Positions 41,449-52,305 of a stretch of DNA of 64,000 bases are shown here, piece after piece; positions within the stretch are counted from its first letter, which is position 1; every line of letters begins with the position of its first letter. Below the pieces are notes generated by a model, which worked only from the letters and a program-made list of their open reading frames with translations, did no database searches and was not told the DNA's origin. Origin of the DNA: Bremia lactucae. Taxonomy: Eukaryota; Oomycota; Peronosporomycetes; Peronosporales; Peronosporaceae. The translations under genes were made by a program, and so were the position numbers. The stretch is taken from assembly GCF_004359215.1 (NCBI RefSeq), contig NC_090617.1:5045038-5109037 (forward strand), in the 5' to 3' direction.

Positions 41449-41548
41449 NNNNNNNNNNNNNNNNNNNNNNNNNNNNNNNNNNNNNNNNNNNNNNNNNNNN
41501 NNNNNNNNNNNNNNNNNNNNNNNNNNNNNNNNNNNNNNNNNNNNNNNN
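41449..41548. other. Assembly gap (100 N)
   Basis: Exactly 100 N, the usual placeholder for a gap of unknown size. Confidence 0.99.
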
Positions 41549-42184
41549 TGGCGGCGACCACATTTATTACCCATAATAAATGGGATTCAAGCAACTAACT
41601 ATTTAAAAATTAGATAAAAGGGTATTTTACCGATAAAGTAAATGTACCACAACAATGGTTCTCCAATCGATGTGTGCCCCATTACACCCTCCCCCATCAG
41701 ACTGTTGACACCGAGTGACAACATTCGCTTTATTTCCTTTTTGAGGTTGGAGCCACAACAGCTAACCGTTTGGTTGTGTTTTTCTTTCCTTTGTCTAATG
41801 ACAATAAAGCGTGAGTCACAGACTCTGAGCACCTTCCTCGACGATTAGGGAATGGTGGACTTTGAAAGTTACTCTCAATCAGAGGAGGAGGAAAAAGAGC
41901 GGCGTTGCGCACGCCTTCTCCTCCGGATGAACGTCGGCGAGCCCCGAATCCGTTCCCAGAACGTGGTGCCGCTGATGTCTTACTGCATTGAGCAGGACAC
42001 GGGACCCTGAGTCCAACATTATTACGAATCCGCTCGATGAAGAGCAAGAGCAGATAATCCTCATAGAGGAAAGAGCTTGTCGTCCGTCGTCGAGCTGCCG
42101 AAATAGCGAAAGCTAAGGTCATAGTGAATATAGATCACTCCGCTTAGAGCGGACGAGCGTCTCAAAGAGATATCGGGTCATAGC

Positions 42185-43118
42185 TTGGCCATCTGGATCT
42201 CTGGTGACCCTGCGAGGACGCCGGAGGAGATCGCTGCCCGCGACGCTCTTCATGAGCAATACCTTACGCCAAAGGTAATGACGCGCATGACGCGTTTACG
42301 TGATCAAGCCCGTGGGGTTTCGGTGACCTCCATGAGGGAAATTCCGATCGTTTTGTTTCCAAACGAAACAAGAACTGAAAACGAAGTTTCATTTGAGAAA
42401 TGGGTTCACCGGGCCCGCAAACTCCGTAATATCTGGAATATTAGAGAGTCTGCGGATAGAGGTGATGTTCGTTTGGAATGGAAGCTTCGCTTCGACTTCG
42501 CTAAGCTTAAGGCTAAAGGCCAGTTACGTTCGGCATTTGTGCCACAAAACGAAGGAAGGCCTAGCCAATATTTCAGTGCTTCGGTTGACCGTACAACCAA
42601 GGATCGAAGCCGCACTGAAGCTTTAGATCCACCTAATCCCACATTTAGTGGTGGGGGCGTCCTTTGACGCGAGTTGACCCTGAGCTCGGCGCTCAAAAAC
42701 GTCAACGGCGTACGGGCAATCTTGCCGAAGAGGTACCTCGAGAGTTTTCAGACGAGGGGTAGCCTAGCCACTTCAACAGATACTGGTATTGACCCTCACG
42801 ACGACGTCGCTTTGAAAGTTTCTCCACAGTGAATCTGAAGGTTCCCCCGCGCATCAAGCAGCGCGGGAGGGAGCCGAAATTCCGGCGGAAGCATTTGATG
42901 CTCTACGGCACGAGGTGCAACTTCTTCGTGAGGTCCTTGCTCGGGTTGAGAGCTCTTTTGAGGCGGTTCGGGACCGTCTTTCGACGCTGGAGCGTCAGCA
43001 GCCTCGTTTAGAGGGCCAGCTGGACATCCTGACGAGGATGCAGCAATCTGCGGCACGACCGCCTGTCTCGGCGCAAGCGCCTTCAAGTCCACGTGGGAAG
43101 GGTCCCGATATGGCTTAG
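42185..43118 (+). CDS. Antisense ORFs of G4, second copy
   Basis: Identical to 35555-36488 (first part 42185-42667, coiled-coil part 42831-43118). See the entries for the first copy. Confidence 0.45.
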
Positions 43119-44273
43119 CAAGCCAACGTAAAACACTGGGTGTGTACGCAGCTTGCTGGGAAGGTTTAGCATATAAGCTAGACCCTTCTTAGACACGACC
43201 GTAAATAGTCCAATAAAGCGCAGGCGCAATTTGGTCTTGAAGACCGCAGAAGCCAAGTTGGTAGGTAGGTTCTTAGCGTTTAGTAACACTCGGTCTCCGA
43301 CCATATAAGAATTAATACAGCTTCTGCCTTTGGCATCTGCTTGTTCTTTTTGTTTGTCTTGGCTAATAGCCATCGTATCCCTTACATGTCTTAAGACACT
43401 AAATCGGATCGCGAGAAACTCGCTTACTTGTTTCCGAACGGTAACAGGGCTGATATCAGCAAGTCTATCGGCCAATTCTCCCCCACCAAGCCCTGAACCA
43501 CGCAGTGGTATCGTTAATGGAACGCGCGGGTGGGTAAGACCGTTTACAAAGAACGGAGTATAGCCTGTAGAGGCATGAACAGCGTTATTTAACGCAAACT
43601 CCACTTCTGGGAGCATTGAGCTTCAGCGCTTTGGTGTCTGAGCACACACGCTGCGTAAAACGTCTTCAATGACGCGATTGACACGTTCGGTTTGACCATC
43701 GGTAAGCGGATGGTCCGCAGTGGACATATCCAATCTGGTGCCAAGCACTCGGAAAATTGATTTCCTGAATTTACCCGTGAAACGGGGATCCCGATCAGAG
43801 ACAATTGCCACTGGCAAACCATGTTGTCGAAACACGCGATCGATTAACAGCTTTGCTATACCCTCTCCATCAATGGAATCCGGCACGGCCGCTAAGTGAG
43901 CCATTTTGCCCAAACGGTCAACAAAGACCACTATACCGGGGTTACCAGCTGAATCTTTCGGCAGCCCAAAAACAAAATCCATACTAATGGACTCCCAGCA
44001 TCCTATGGGGACGGGAAGACTCGCCAGTGGCGCAGCAGCATGTGCCGAGGGTTTAATCCGTTGGCACGTTTCGCATGTGCGAACATATGTGCTGACCCAT
44101 TTATCAAGTTTGGGCCACCAATAACTCTGGCTGATAGAGCCGTAGGTCTTTTCTCTACCGAGATGACCACCAAGGACAGTAATGTGTGCCTCATAGAGGA
44201 TCCGGAACCATAAGTCCTCATCATGAAGAACAACGACACGCGGAGGGCCCGCGACGTCTGTGCAATAAAGCAA
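43083..44273 (-). pseudogene. G4 integrase, second copy
   Basis: Identical to 36453-37643, including the single TGA, which supports a very recent or artificial duplication. Confidence 0.88.
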
Positions 44274-44696
44274 CAGGTTGTTATCGATAGAAATTCGATG
44301 TTACTTGCACGCAAACGTGCCGGTAATTTAATACCCGAATCCGAGTACTTTAAGGCTCGACCGCACTCATCAATAGACATTTCGTCTAGCTCTAAAAGAG
44401 CATGTAAGGAGGGGGTTGCCGCAAGGCTAACTCCCCCCTCAAAATTACCGGTTGCGCCATTTAAAAGCGTATGTACTTGCTCACTCGTATCACTTTGTGA
44501 GGGTATACACGCTTCGTGTCCACCCAGTCTTGAAGTGGAAACAATACGCCTCTTAGAGGTCAGGACATTCACGTCCCCGGGTTTTCCAGCCTGTATTGGT
44601 TCTATACAAGACATGGTGTCTAATTTCTCATCCGACAAGGAGTAAGGTAACTCAACTTCCTTATTCAGCGAACGTTTACGTATCGCTTCACGTGCA

Positions 44697-45527
44697 TTAG
44701 GAGAGTTTGACCCAAAATGCCCTGGCGAACTGCCAATAGTGTATATTGACACTCAGTATGGTGCCACCTCGGCCGATTACACTCGGTGAACTTAGACGTG
44801 CCACTCCACGTGTCTCAGGGATATTGCACCCTTGAGGTTTTGGCGAACCGCCAGCAGTGTCACTACTGACATTCAGTATGATGCCACCTCGGCCGATCAT
44901 ACTCGGTGGACTTAGACGTGCCACTCCAAGTATCTCAAGGATATTGCACCCTTGATGATTCGGCCTTAGGCCAACAATGCATTCAGCATTTAGTGAATCG
45001 TTATTATAACGAATGTCACTCGACGGAGTACGTGCCGTTCCACTTATTTCTGCTGAGTCGGGCTCAGAATTAATGTTTTTAACATTAGAGTTTATTAACT
45101 CAGACATGCCAATGTCTAAAACACTGACAGACTCATTCAATAATCCGCGCCAATAGCGCTTTTGTTGCCTAGCAAAGGTGGGTTCATGACTCTCCAAAAC
45201 TTTGCTAGGAATATTGCGCGTGGCGCCTAAGGTCTTAGACCTCCAATCGATCCATGGCTCATGGTGTTTTAACCAGGCCATACCAAGGATGAGATCATAT
45301 CTCGAATCCAAATCGAGGACGAGACAGCGTTCCATACTGTCAAAGTCCAGAAACTTTATACCTAAGTTCAATGGAACTTTGGGAACAGTGACACAAGTCC
45401 CAGTCGCTATGCGAATAGTGATTGTATCACCTTCATGCGCTCTAAGCGCCTCAACGTATTGTTGACTTCTTTCAAGGGAAAGGCGTCGAGCATAATTGCA
45501 ACACGCTCCTGAGTCAATTAAAATTGA
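44697..45527 (-). pseudogene. G4 protease and spacer, second copy
   Basis: Identical to 38067-38897. Confidence 0.82.
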
Positions 45528-45756
45528 TCACGGCTTATTAAAGCCCTTTACAGTCGCTTGAGCGACTAGCAAGCCAGGCTTGCGCTCTCGACCTGTGCCA
45601 TTGAGCACCGAGCTAATCGGGGCTAGAATATGTTTATTCTCACCTCGTTGAGGTTCAACAGAGCCTAGGTCTCCCCCAGTAGAGCGCCCCGCACCTACTG
45701 GGTATCGACGTTTTCCCGCACCGTACCAGATCTCTGGTATAGGTCGGAGTTGGAGC

Positions 45757-46637
45757 TCATTCGAGCTTTACGCAAATTTCGAAGAGGGCAGGCAGGGCGT
45801 ATATGTTTCGTGCTTCCGAACATCTACGGATGGTCTTATGCTGTTCCACAGCTTGAAGAGCCTCTTCTCCTTCCTCAACGAGGCTCAAATCCATATGTTC
45901 CGCTCTAGGAGATGGAACCCATGTGCTCGAAGAGCTTGTTCGGTAAACAGGCGTGCTAACGCGAGCAGGCTTAAAGTCAAACTCGGCGCGTAGCGCTATG
46001 GCAACTGCCTCTTCGAACGTAGCCGGATGAGATCGGAACAATTCCGTCCGGGCAACGCCCTCATTGAGACCTCCCATAAAGATGGTCACTACAATTGCTT
46101 CTTGCACAGGGTCTTGATGCATGGACGCAATGAGAGTTCGCAATTCCTGGACAAAGTCCCCTAGGGTTCTTTTACCCTGTCAAGTCGCTAGGGGCCGTGC
46201 TCGCATGCGAAAAGCTTGATCAGGCGGTGCAAACATGCTCGACATTTGCTGTTTCAGCGAATCTCATGAGGGAAAAGCGTCGTTTATGGACGTGCTGCAC
46301 GATAGTGCTCATTCTATGGCTCTACCTCCAAGTTTGGAAATAGCCATTGCCACCTTTTGCCGTTCTGTTAAAAACTAGGCGGAATCAATGGACATTTCCA
46401 TCTGCTTAATCCAAATTGGATGATATTCTCCCTCTTTTCCCTCAAAGTTTTCACATTTACAGTAAGAGGGTGGGCCCTCGGCTCTGAGTCAGGTACATAG
46501 ATGTACCGGGTTGGCATAGATGCCGCTAAATGGTCCTGTACCTGACCGATCCGGGAGGCTTCGTACCGCATGAAGGCTTCAAGCCTTGTATGCAGGACCT
46601 CTGGTCCTTGGAAAAATAACAAATTCCACGAGCTCAA
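45757..46637 (-). pseudogene. G4 gag remnant, second copy
   Basis: Identical to 39127-40007. Confidence 0.8.
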
Positions 46638-46754
46638 GCCCGAAGAAGGTTTTGAGCTTGTAATAAGCGGCGCGTTGCGCTTCTGACAATTCTGGAACCT
46701 CTTCCATTTTCGTGAGAAGTTAGTCTTGTAAGGACTCAGATGTAGATTGACTAA

Positions 46755-46765
46755 GAGTGCTTCCA
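46755..46765 (-). other. Probable primer-binding site of G4
   Basis: On the minus strand, two bases after the 5' LTR, the sequence reads TGGAAGCACTC, beginning with TGG as expected for a tRNA 3' CCA primer. The matching tRNA was not identified. Confidence 0.5.
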
Positions 46766-46767
46766 GG

Positions 46768-47240
46768 TGTAGCGGAGCTACCTCGCTCCTAAAGTCAGAG
46801 GAAGACTTTCAGACTCAGAGAGTCACTTGGTTCTATTGAAGATGGGTTTTACAACTCAGGGAGTCGTACAAGCTATCAAAGCTTAAGGAATCCTAGTACA
46901 AGGGAGTCAGGGGTTCGTAGAACCAAGTGGCAACTAGCGGATATACCTTAGAAAGGCTTCTATCTCTTACAGATCAATGCGCAAGCCTTAGAAGGCACTT
47001 AACGCTATACGATCAAAAGAAGAACTGCACTTTATTTAATTATATAAATCTAAAAACCTTACCCTAGCTAATTAAAATAGATTTTGGCCGCCAGATTTAT
47101 ATCTGGCGGCGACCACATTTATTACCCATAATAAATGGGATTCAAGCAACTAACTATTTAAAAATTAGATAAAAGGGTATTTGACCCATAAAGTAAATGT
47201 ACCCAGCAACGGTTCTCCAACCGATGTGTGCCCCATTACA
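46768..47240 (-). repeat. LTR3 copy c, 5' LTR of G4
   Basis: 473 bp, TGTAGCGGAG...CCCCATTACA on the + strand. It differs from copy a by several substitutions and a small deletion (CTAGCGGATATAC versus CTTGTGCCCAAGAGGATATAC), so the original insertion is not brand new, although the two G4 internal copies are identical. Confidence 0.88.
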
Positions 47241-47328
47241 CTAGGCGTCATCCCTCTTAATGTGAATGCACCTATGGGCATCACATACACAAGGGTTGGA
47301 CACAAATGTGAACCACACTCGCCGAAAT
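47241..47328 (+). repeat. LTR2 fragment (upstream half)
   Basis: CTAGGCGTCATCCCTCTTAATG ... AACCACA matches LTR2 7487-7570. It stops at 47328, where reverse LINE sequence begins. Its continuation is found in reverse at 48541-48653. Confidence 0.85.
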
Positions 47329-48118
47329 GGTATTTGCCGCCAAGGATCTTGACTGCTTGGCCGGCTAGTCGTTGGCAGGCTTCTCGAGTCTTCACCTTGA
47401 CCAGGAGGTTTTCGCCAGGCGCCTTAGTTAGCTGACCGAGTTGATGTAGCTCAATTTGCTGGCTAACAATAGGATTGCCATGATCCTTTAGCAACAAAGC
47501 AAGAATTTTGCTCGGCGCGGTACGCTGGAATGCCTGGCCAGTCTCGATGACCATCACAAAGCGCGCCCGAGGCAAAACATACGGGCGAGCGCCGTCAATA
47601 GAGGCGGCAAGCTGACTCCAGTCGCCACCGGACGCATACAGTGCGTCAATGGCTTCAATGTCCACAGCCTTGGGCCGAGGCATCTCGACTCGTGGCGGGG
47701 GTCACGACGGATCACCGTTGAGCGCTGAAGCAAGGCACGAAGCGTCGGCGTGCGCAAGTGCTCGCGATCAATCGACCGTGCGTCATCAGCAGTAGGGGGA
47801 TGCGCAGCCCTAACATGGGTGGGTGGTATGCCTTGGCGAAAAAAGGTGTCAGGCAGCCCATCCTCGTCAGGATCCTGTAGAGCATCTGGCTCATTCATAG
47901 ACGGTGCACGCAGCTGCACGACCATAGCATCGCCGGACTCCAAAGACAACTCAGCGAATCCGTGTTCGCAGGAACTAGTGGACTGTAGGTTCGAGGATCT
48001 TTCCAAAGATCCATCGACGTTCGCAAGTACCGGAGATAACAAATTTGGACCAGATGCAACCACAGCTTCCACTACTGACGTGGCAGATGTAAGGTCGTCG
48101 ATACTGGAATCCATATGA
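47329..48118 (-). pseudogene. LINE 5' coding part, in an inverted block
   Basis: On the minus strand, starting from an ATG at 48118 (MDSSIDDLTSATSVVEAVVA). After a frame change near 47690 it reads MPRPKAVDIEAIDALYASGG, GDWSQLAASIDGARPYVLPR, LLLKDHG, LTKAPGENLLVKVKTREAC and KILGGKYHFGE, ending at 47329. This is the N-terminal part of the oomycete LINE polyprotein whose next residues (ERFFIDVSSVDSDFDADLML) are on the + strand from 48660. The orientation is opposite to the rest of the LINE. Confidence 0.85.
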
Positions 48119-48203
48119 GCAAATCGGAGCTGAGCGCAAAAGGGGAAAAGGGTTCTTCTGTTTTGGTTGGGTTGCTTGTGCTTGACAAGGCAAAATGAGA
48201 AGT

Positions 48204-48454
48204 ACCTCAGTGGCCGAGTGGTTAAGCACTGGAACTGGGACCGGGAGGTACGTGGATCGATACCCGCGGAGGGCGGTACGATAAGACATCGCCGGAGATA
48301 GGCTAAAAAGCAGACGAGCAACCATCCAATGGATGGCCGCCCTGCCAACCCGCACCGAAGGTGTGTGATAGTTGGGTGGGAGGAGGCGAAATCCCCATAG
48401 TGTAATGAGGGGTGCGGGGTTCCAATAAGAGTACTTCGTCAAAATTGAATCTCT
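48204..48454 (+). mobile_element. tRNA-derived SINE, copy B (251 bp)
   Basis: Same family as 15227-15565: A box TGGCCGAGTGG at 48211-48221, B box GGATCGATACC a little over 30 bp later, then the common body to ATCTCTTCTG. It lacks the 80-bp duplication. It lies head to head with the 5' end of the inverted LINE part. Confidence 0.88.
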
Positions 48455-48540
48455 TCTGATTACTAAACTGATATTATCTATTTGTTTGAATGCCTACGGT
48501 ATTTCAATTAAATCTGGCGTAGTTGGCATAGTTTTGTCCA

Positions 48541-48653
48541 TTCTGTAACGGGCTAAAGTTTCTTTAATGTTACACAGTCCCCGTTAAGTACACTTGGTGC
48601 TTAAGGGAATGATCAATTACTTAAATAAAGTAATTAGATCCAGCACTCGGGTT
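48541..48653 (-). repeat. LTR2 fragment (downstream half), reverse
   Basis: CTGTAACGGGCTAAAG...GTTACACAGTCCCCGTTAAGTACACTTGG ... CACTCGGGTTTGAC is the reverse complement of LTR2 7565-7679. It continues exactly the half at 47241-47328 once the block between is turned round. Confidence 0.88.
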
Positions 48654-50358
48654 TGACATTCTCGCCGAACGCTTCTTCATTGATGTGTCGAGTGTCGATA
48701 GTGACTTTGACGCAGACCTCATGCTGAAACGCTTCTTTGAGCTTGGAGCTCAGCCAGTTTATGGCACATTTCGTGATGTGAATTTGGATGCGGTCATTAC
48801 TACCGCTACCTGGCGTATGTACTTCCGGTCTAGCCATTGCCAACCCGAGCTTGTTGTACGTGGAACCGCTTGCGATCAACTTGTGTTCGATGGCCGGGTC
48901 TACCCGGTACACGCAAAATTTTTTGCCATTCCCGATGCAGAGACTGGCGTACGGGCAACGTTCTATTCATGCTCTCGACCTCAAGGCAACTGCTGTCCCA
49001 CGGTCTTCGAAAACTCCTACCATGCCGAGTGCCACTGCACCACAGCCTTCCTTCGTTGCAGTGGTACGCACTGACGGGTCAAAGACTCCACTTCAGCGAT
49101 CTATTCGTGCAGGTGCATCCACGATATCTGGTATAGTCCCTGCTGCAGCCTCCCCTGAAAATTTAACGCCCAGTGAATTATCCCTTCACACTGCAGGATC
49201 ACAGGTAATGTCACCACCAAGCAGTTTGAAATCCTCTCAGCTCATTCTGCTTCCCCCATCGCCACAACCCGTCCCGGCTACTGAGTCTGCATTGGTTCTT
49301 GTGACCGGAGGCAAGCGCAAGGGCAAACGTTCTCGAGCGGATGAGGACTTTGCCAACATCTTGATGAAGTCTCGTCCAAAGCCTCTCGCTGGTGTCACAA
49401 CAAACAACTATTTTGACATTCTAAGCAGTATTGAAGTCGAGCTTGCTTGCTGCCCAGCGACGGTCGACGAAGTGGAAATACCACGGAACCAGATCGTACC
49501 GCGAAAGGTTCGCTCGCGTCGAGACCTGACTGCATCAAAGGAAGCTAGTCACTTCATTACCAAAAACCACACCAAGGTGGTTAAAATCAAGGAGCCTACT
49601 TCAATACAGGAGATCATCAGCGAGATGATTGCTGCCGAAGAGACGGCTACTCTTCAGCTTCTTCCCGATGGCTGGCTGCTGCGGACGCCATGGTGCGCGG
49701 CATCCAGAAGTCGCTCCATACGTCCAATAATCCTGATTCGCTGACTTATACGAGCTCCGTTAGATCTCCGTTGGCTGCCAATACTGCACTTCTGCGAGAG
49801 ATGCGTGAGCTCAGCCCCAGCGTCACCGAACTGGCACAGCTCCACCTGGTTAATCGTATTTTGAGTGCGGGTACTCCTACCGACTCCACCACGTTTGCTC
49901 GTAAATGGGTAAAGTTCTTCGGCACCAAGGTGCCCAAGGCACGCGATGGTGTGCTCCAGTGCACTAAAGAGTGGTATGCGAACCCAGATCTAGTTACTAT
50001 CGTACGCGCAACTAGAGCACTATTTCTTTTTGAGCTGATGTTGATGGGCACCGCGCCTCAGATCTTTGAGAACGACTACTAGCTCCAACGATTGACAGGT
50101 TGGTCGGTTCCCTGGATACCGGCGCACAACCGCCGTCTGCCCCACCCCAACATGCTACTGGCTCTTCTTCGCTTACCCATCGGCATACACTGCTTCACGA
50201 TCTGGAAACAAGTCCAATGGCAAGGTGAAATGCTCGATGACCTCGAATATCTTCGTGACTGCGGACGCTTCTATCCTGAGAACGAGGAGGTGCTCCAGCT
50301 TCAAAAATCAGAGAATCGGCCGGTCCTAGTGGCGGGGCCGCTTTCAACACGCCACTAA
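48654..50358 (+). pseudogene. LINE ORF, N-terminal half (frameshifted)
   Basis: Frame 1 (48660-48960): FFIDVSSVDSDFDADLMLKR, LGAQPVYGTFRDVNLD. It then changes frame to 48965-49743 (HALDLKA ... KRKGKRSRADEDFANILMKS, EIPRNQIVPRKVRSRRDLT, HFITKNHTKVVKIK), then 49690-50082 (SPSVTELAQLHLVNRIL, TFARKWVKFFG, LFELMLMGTAPQIFEND), and 50092-50358 (IPAHNRRLPHPNMLLALLRL). This is the long N-terminal region of an oomycete-type LINE; its role (RNA binding is usual) is not clear from the sequence. At least three frame changes. Confidence 0.82.
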
Positions 50359-50359
50359 G

Positions 50360-51451
50360 GTGGCTTCACGAGCGGATGAGACTGCAGTCTCGTGGCAGAA
50401 CGTCACTTTGCTTACCGTCAACACGAACGGTATCAAGAATAATGGACACCTGCTTATTGAGCACTTGCTCTCCCAATATAGCCTTTCCTGCGTCCAGGAG
50501 ACCAAGCTCCGTGATAGCCACCATCTGTCCACCTTCCAGTTTCACCTTCACGCTCGATTCACGCACAAATTATTTGTCAGCGATCCAGGCGCCGTCAGCA
50601 CATCGCGGACGATGCACCGGTCTGGAGGCGTCCTTACTCTTATTCGACCCGATTTTCCATGTTTCGACACGGCAGCAGAACTTCGTGAACTGACTGTCCC
50701 GGGTCGCTATCTCGTCGTTCGACTAGTGGTCAATAGTGCCCCATTGTACGTCCATAACGTGAACTCACCAGTGGACGATCACGACAAAGCTGTCTTTTTC
50801 AATCACCTCCGTGTCAACAGCTTTGAAGATAATGCGACGCACATCGTCCTCGGTGACTTGAACACGCCTCTCAATCCTAGCCTTGACTCGGCACAGCCAC
50901 GATTAGTTGCTCGTCCAGGCCGAAGCGCGTGTATGGACTGGCTAGGTCAGTTGGGAGTCGTTGACGCCTGGCGCATTCATCACTCCCGGGAGCGCCTGTA
51001 CACCGGTCCACAGCCACGACTGAACCGGCTGGACTACGCTCTATTGTCAACGGATTTTTGCAACGCGTTATACGGGGATTCGACTTACTTCGATCCACAG
51101 GGCGCTGGCGACCATTTGGCACACACAGTAACATTGAAGTTCTTATTTCAGCCCCAAGGATACGGATACTGGCGATTTCCTGAATATCTTCTAGAATACC
51201 CTGATGTGGTCGATGCCATCCGCGGTGAAGCACAGCAGGCGCTTAACAACCTTCGCAAAGCATCTAATCCAGGCAAAGTATGGGAAAAATGGAAGAAATC
51301 CATTCGGCGCCAGCTATTGGCTCTGCAGCGGCATTTACAGCGGCAACAGGAAGGTGCGCTGGTTGCGGCACGAGCGACGCTCGACGAGCAGCTTTCATTT
51401 ACCGCTCCAAGCGAAATGACATTTCACAATCAACGTTGCATGCCGCATTAG
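50360..51451 (+). pseudogene. LINE APE-type endonuclease domain
   Basis: Open for 363 codons. Motifs of the exonuclease-endonuclease-phosphatase fold occur in order: TVNTNGIKNNG (Asn), CVQETKLRD (Glu), VLGDLNTPLNP (Asp-x-Asn), RLDYALLS, and GAGDHLAHTV (Asp-His). The enzyme nicks target DNA to prime reverse transcription. This domain looks intact while both its neighbours are broken. The open frame starts at GTG because it continues from the preceding coding sequence, so it is not a separate gene. Confidence 0.88.
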
Positions 51452-51593
51452 AGGCATACCGGGACTGTGCGCACCGATCCAGTTGCTATAAGCAAGACTC
51501 GGCTTTCGACTTTCACATTCAGAATTCCGAACTTCTTCTCGTTTTTTCTTCCGTCCGATTGATCCGTCCCTTAGACGGATAAGCATTGAGGAG

Positions 51594-52300
51594 ATGCGGA
51601 CTCCTGTTGGCTCCATCTCTAGCAACCCGGCGGACATCTCAGCCAGATTTCGGGCCCATTGGGGCTCAATCATGGGTGATGCTGCTAGTCTTGCCGGACC
51701 ACTACCACCCACAGACCGCGCTAGCCGAGAGCAGCTGCTGTCTACGATCGACAAACGTCTCTCAGGTGCTGACCAAGATATTTTCAATGCTCCCATTGCT
51801 GGTGCTGACTTCGCTGAAGCACTTAAACACATGAGAGCTAATTCTGCCCCAGGCATGGATGGCCTCACTGCTAATTTTTATCAAATTAACCAGATACATT
51901 TGGTGAATGCCTGCGCATTGTGTTCAACCACCAGCTGGCAAGTAATGAGCTTCTTCCCTCTCAACGCAAGTCAGCTGTGTGCATGTTACACAAAAAGGGT
52001 CCGCGGAATGACCCCGGCAACTTCAGACCAATCTCGCTGATTGGTGTAGATGTCAAGGCGTTGTCCAAAGTGCTGACGTATCGCCTTCAGACTTTTCTTC
52101 CACATCTTATTCATGATGACCAAAAGGGGTTTGTCAAGCGTCGGACTATACATCACCACGTGAGGTTTCTCGCTGATCTACAAGATCTGGTGACCGAACT
52201 CGATGAGGACGCTTACGCCATGTTTCTCGACTTTGAGAAAGCGTATGATCGGGTCGAGTAGAGCTACATGTTTCAAGTGCTCGATCGCATGGGTGCTACA
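51594..52300 (+). pseudogene. LINE reverse transcriptase, palm motif A region
   Basis: NSAPGMDGLTANFYQ, then after a frame change FRPISLIGVDVKALSKVLTY, DDQKGFVKRRTIHHHVRFL and AMFLDFEKAYDRVE (motif A with its catalytic Asp). A stop (TAG, 52259) and then a junction near 52306 follow. The palm motif C (the x-ADD box) and all sequence around it are missing, so the copy is dead. Confidence 0.87.
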
Positions 52301-52305
52301 ACGGG

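Larger units (their letters stand above)
34919..41548 (-). repeat. First unit of an exact 6,630-bp tandem duplication (G4a)
   Basis: 34919-40289 equals 41549-46919 base for base wherever both are sequenced. The unit contains the G4 element; its end is mostly N plus a 360-bp fragment. See the finding on possible misassembly. Confidence 0.9.
40138..41686 (-). repeat. Middle LTR3 with two gaps and a foreign fragment inside
   Basis: 40138-40289 has the start of LTR3 (like copy c at 46768) and 41549-41686 has its end (like copy a at 34919-35056). About 190 bp of LTR would be needed to join them, but the scaffold has 1,259 bp: 799 N, 360 bp of RT sequence, and 100 N. It may be a single LTR wrongly expanded by scaffolding. 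Confidence 0.75.

Noticed and set aside
40263..41594. Long 443-codon open frame across the gaps
   Set aside because: Most of it is N; only the 41089-41448 part is real coding, and it is a gypsy fragment.
48204..48454. True tRNA-Leu/Ser gene at the SINE head
   Set aside because: Only the A and B boxes match; acceptor and anticodon stems cannot be formed, and the same body follows in both copies.
47241..48653. L1-like twin priming as the cause of the inverted LINE 5' end
   Set aside because: The second half of LTR2 and the SINE lie inside the inverted block, which twin priming would not move; a simple inversion fits better.
50092..51868. Minus-strand frames opposite the LINE as genes
   Set aside because: They are shadows of the LINE coding sequence and are broken in different places from it.
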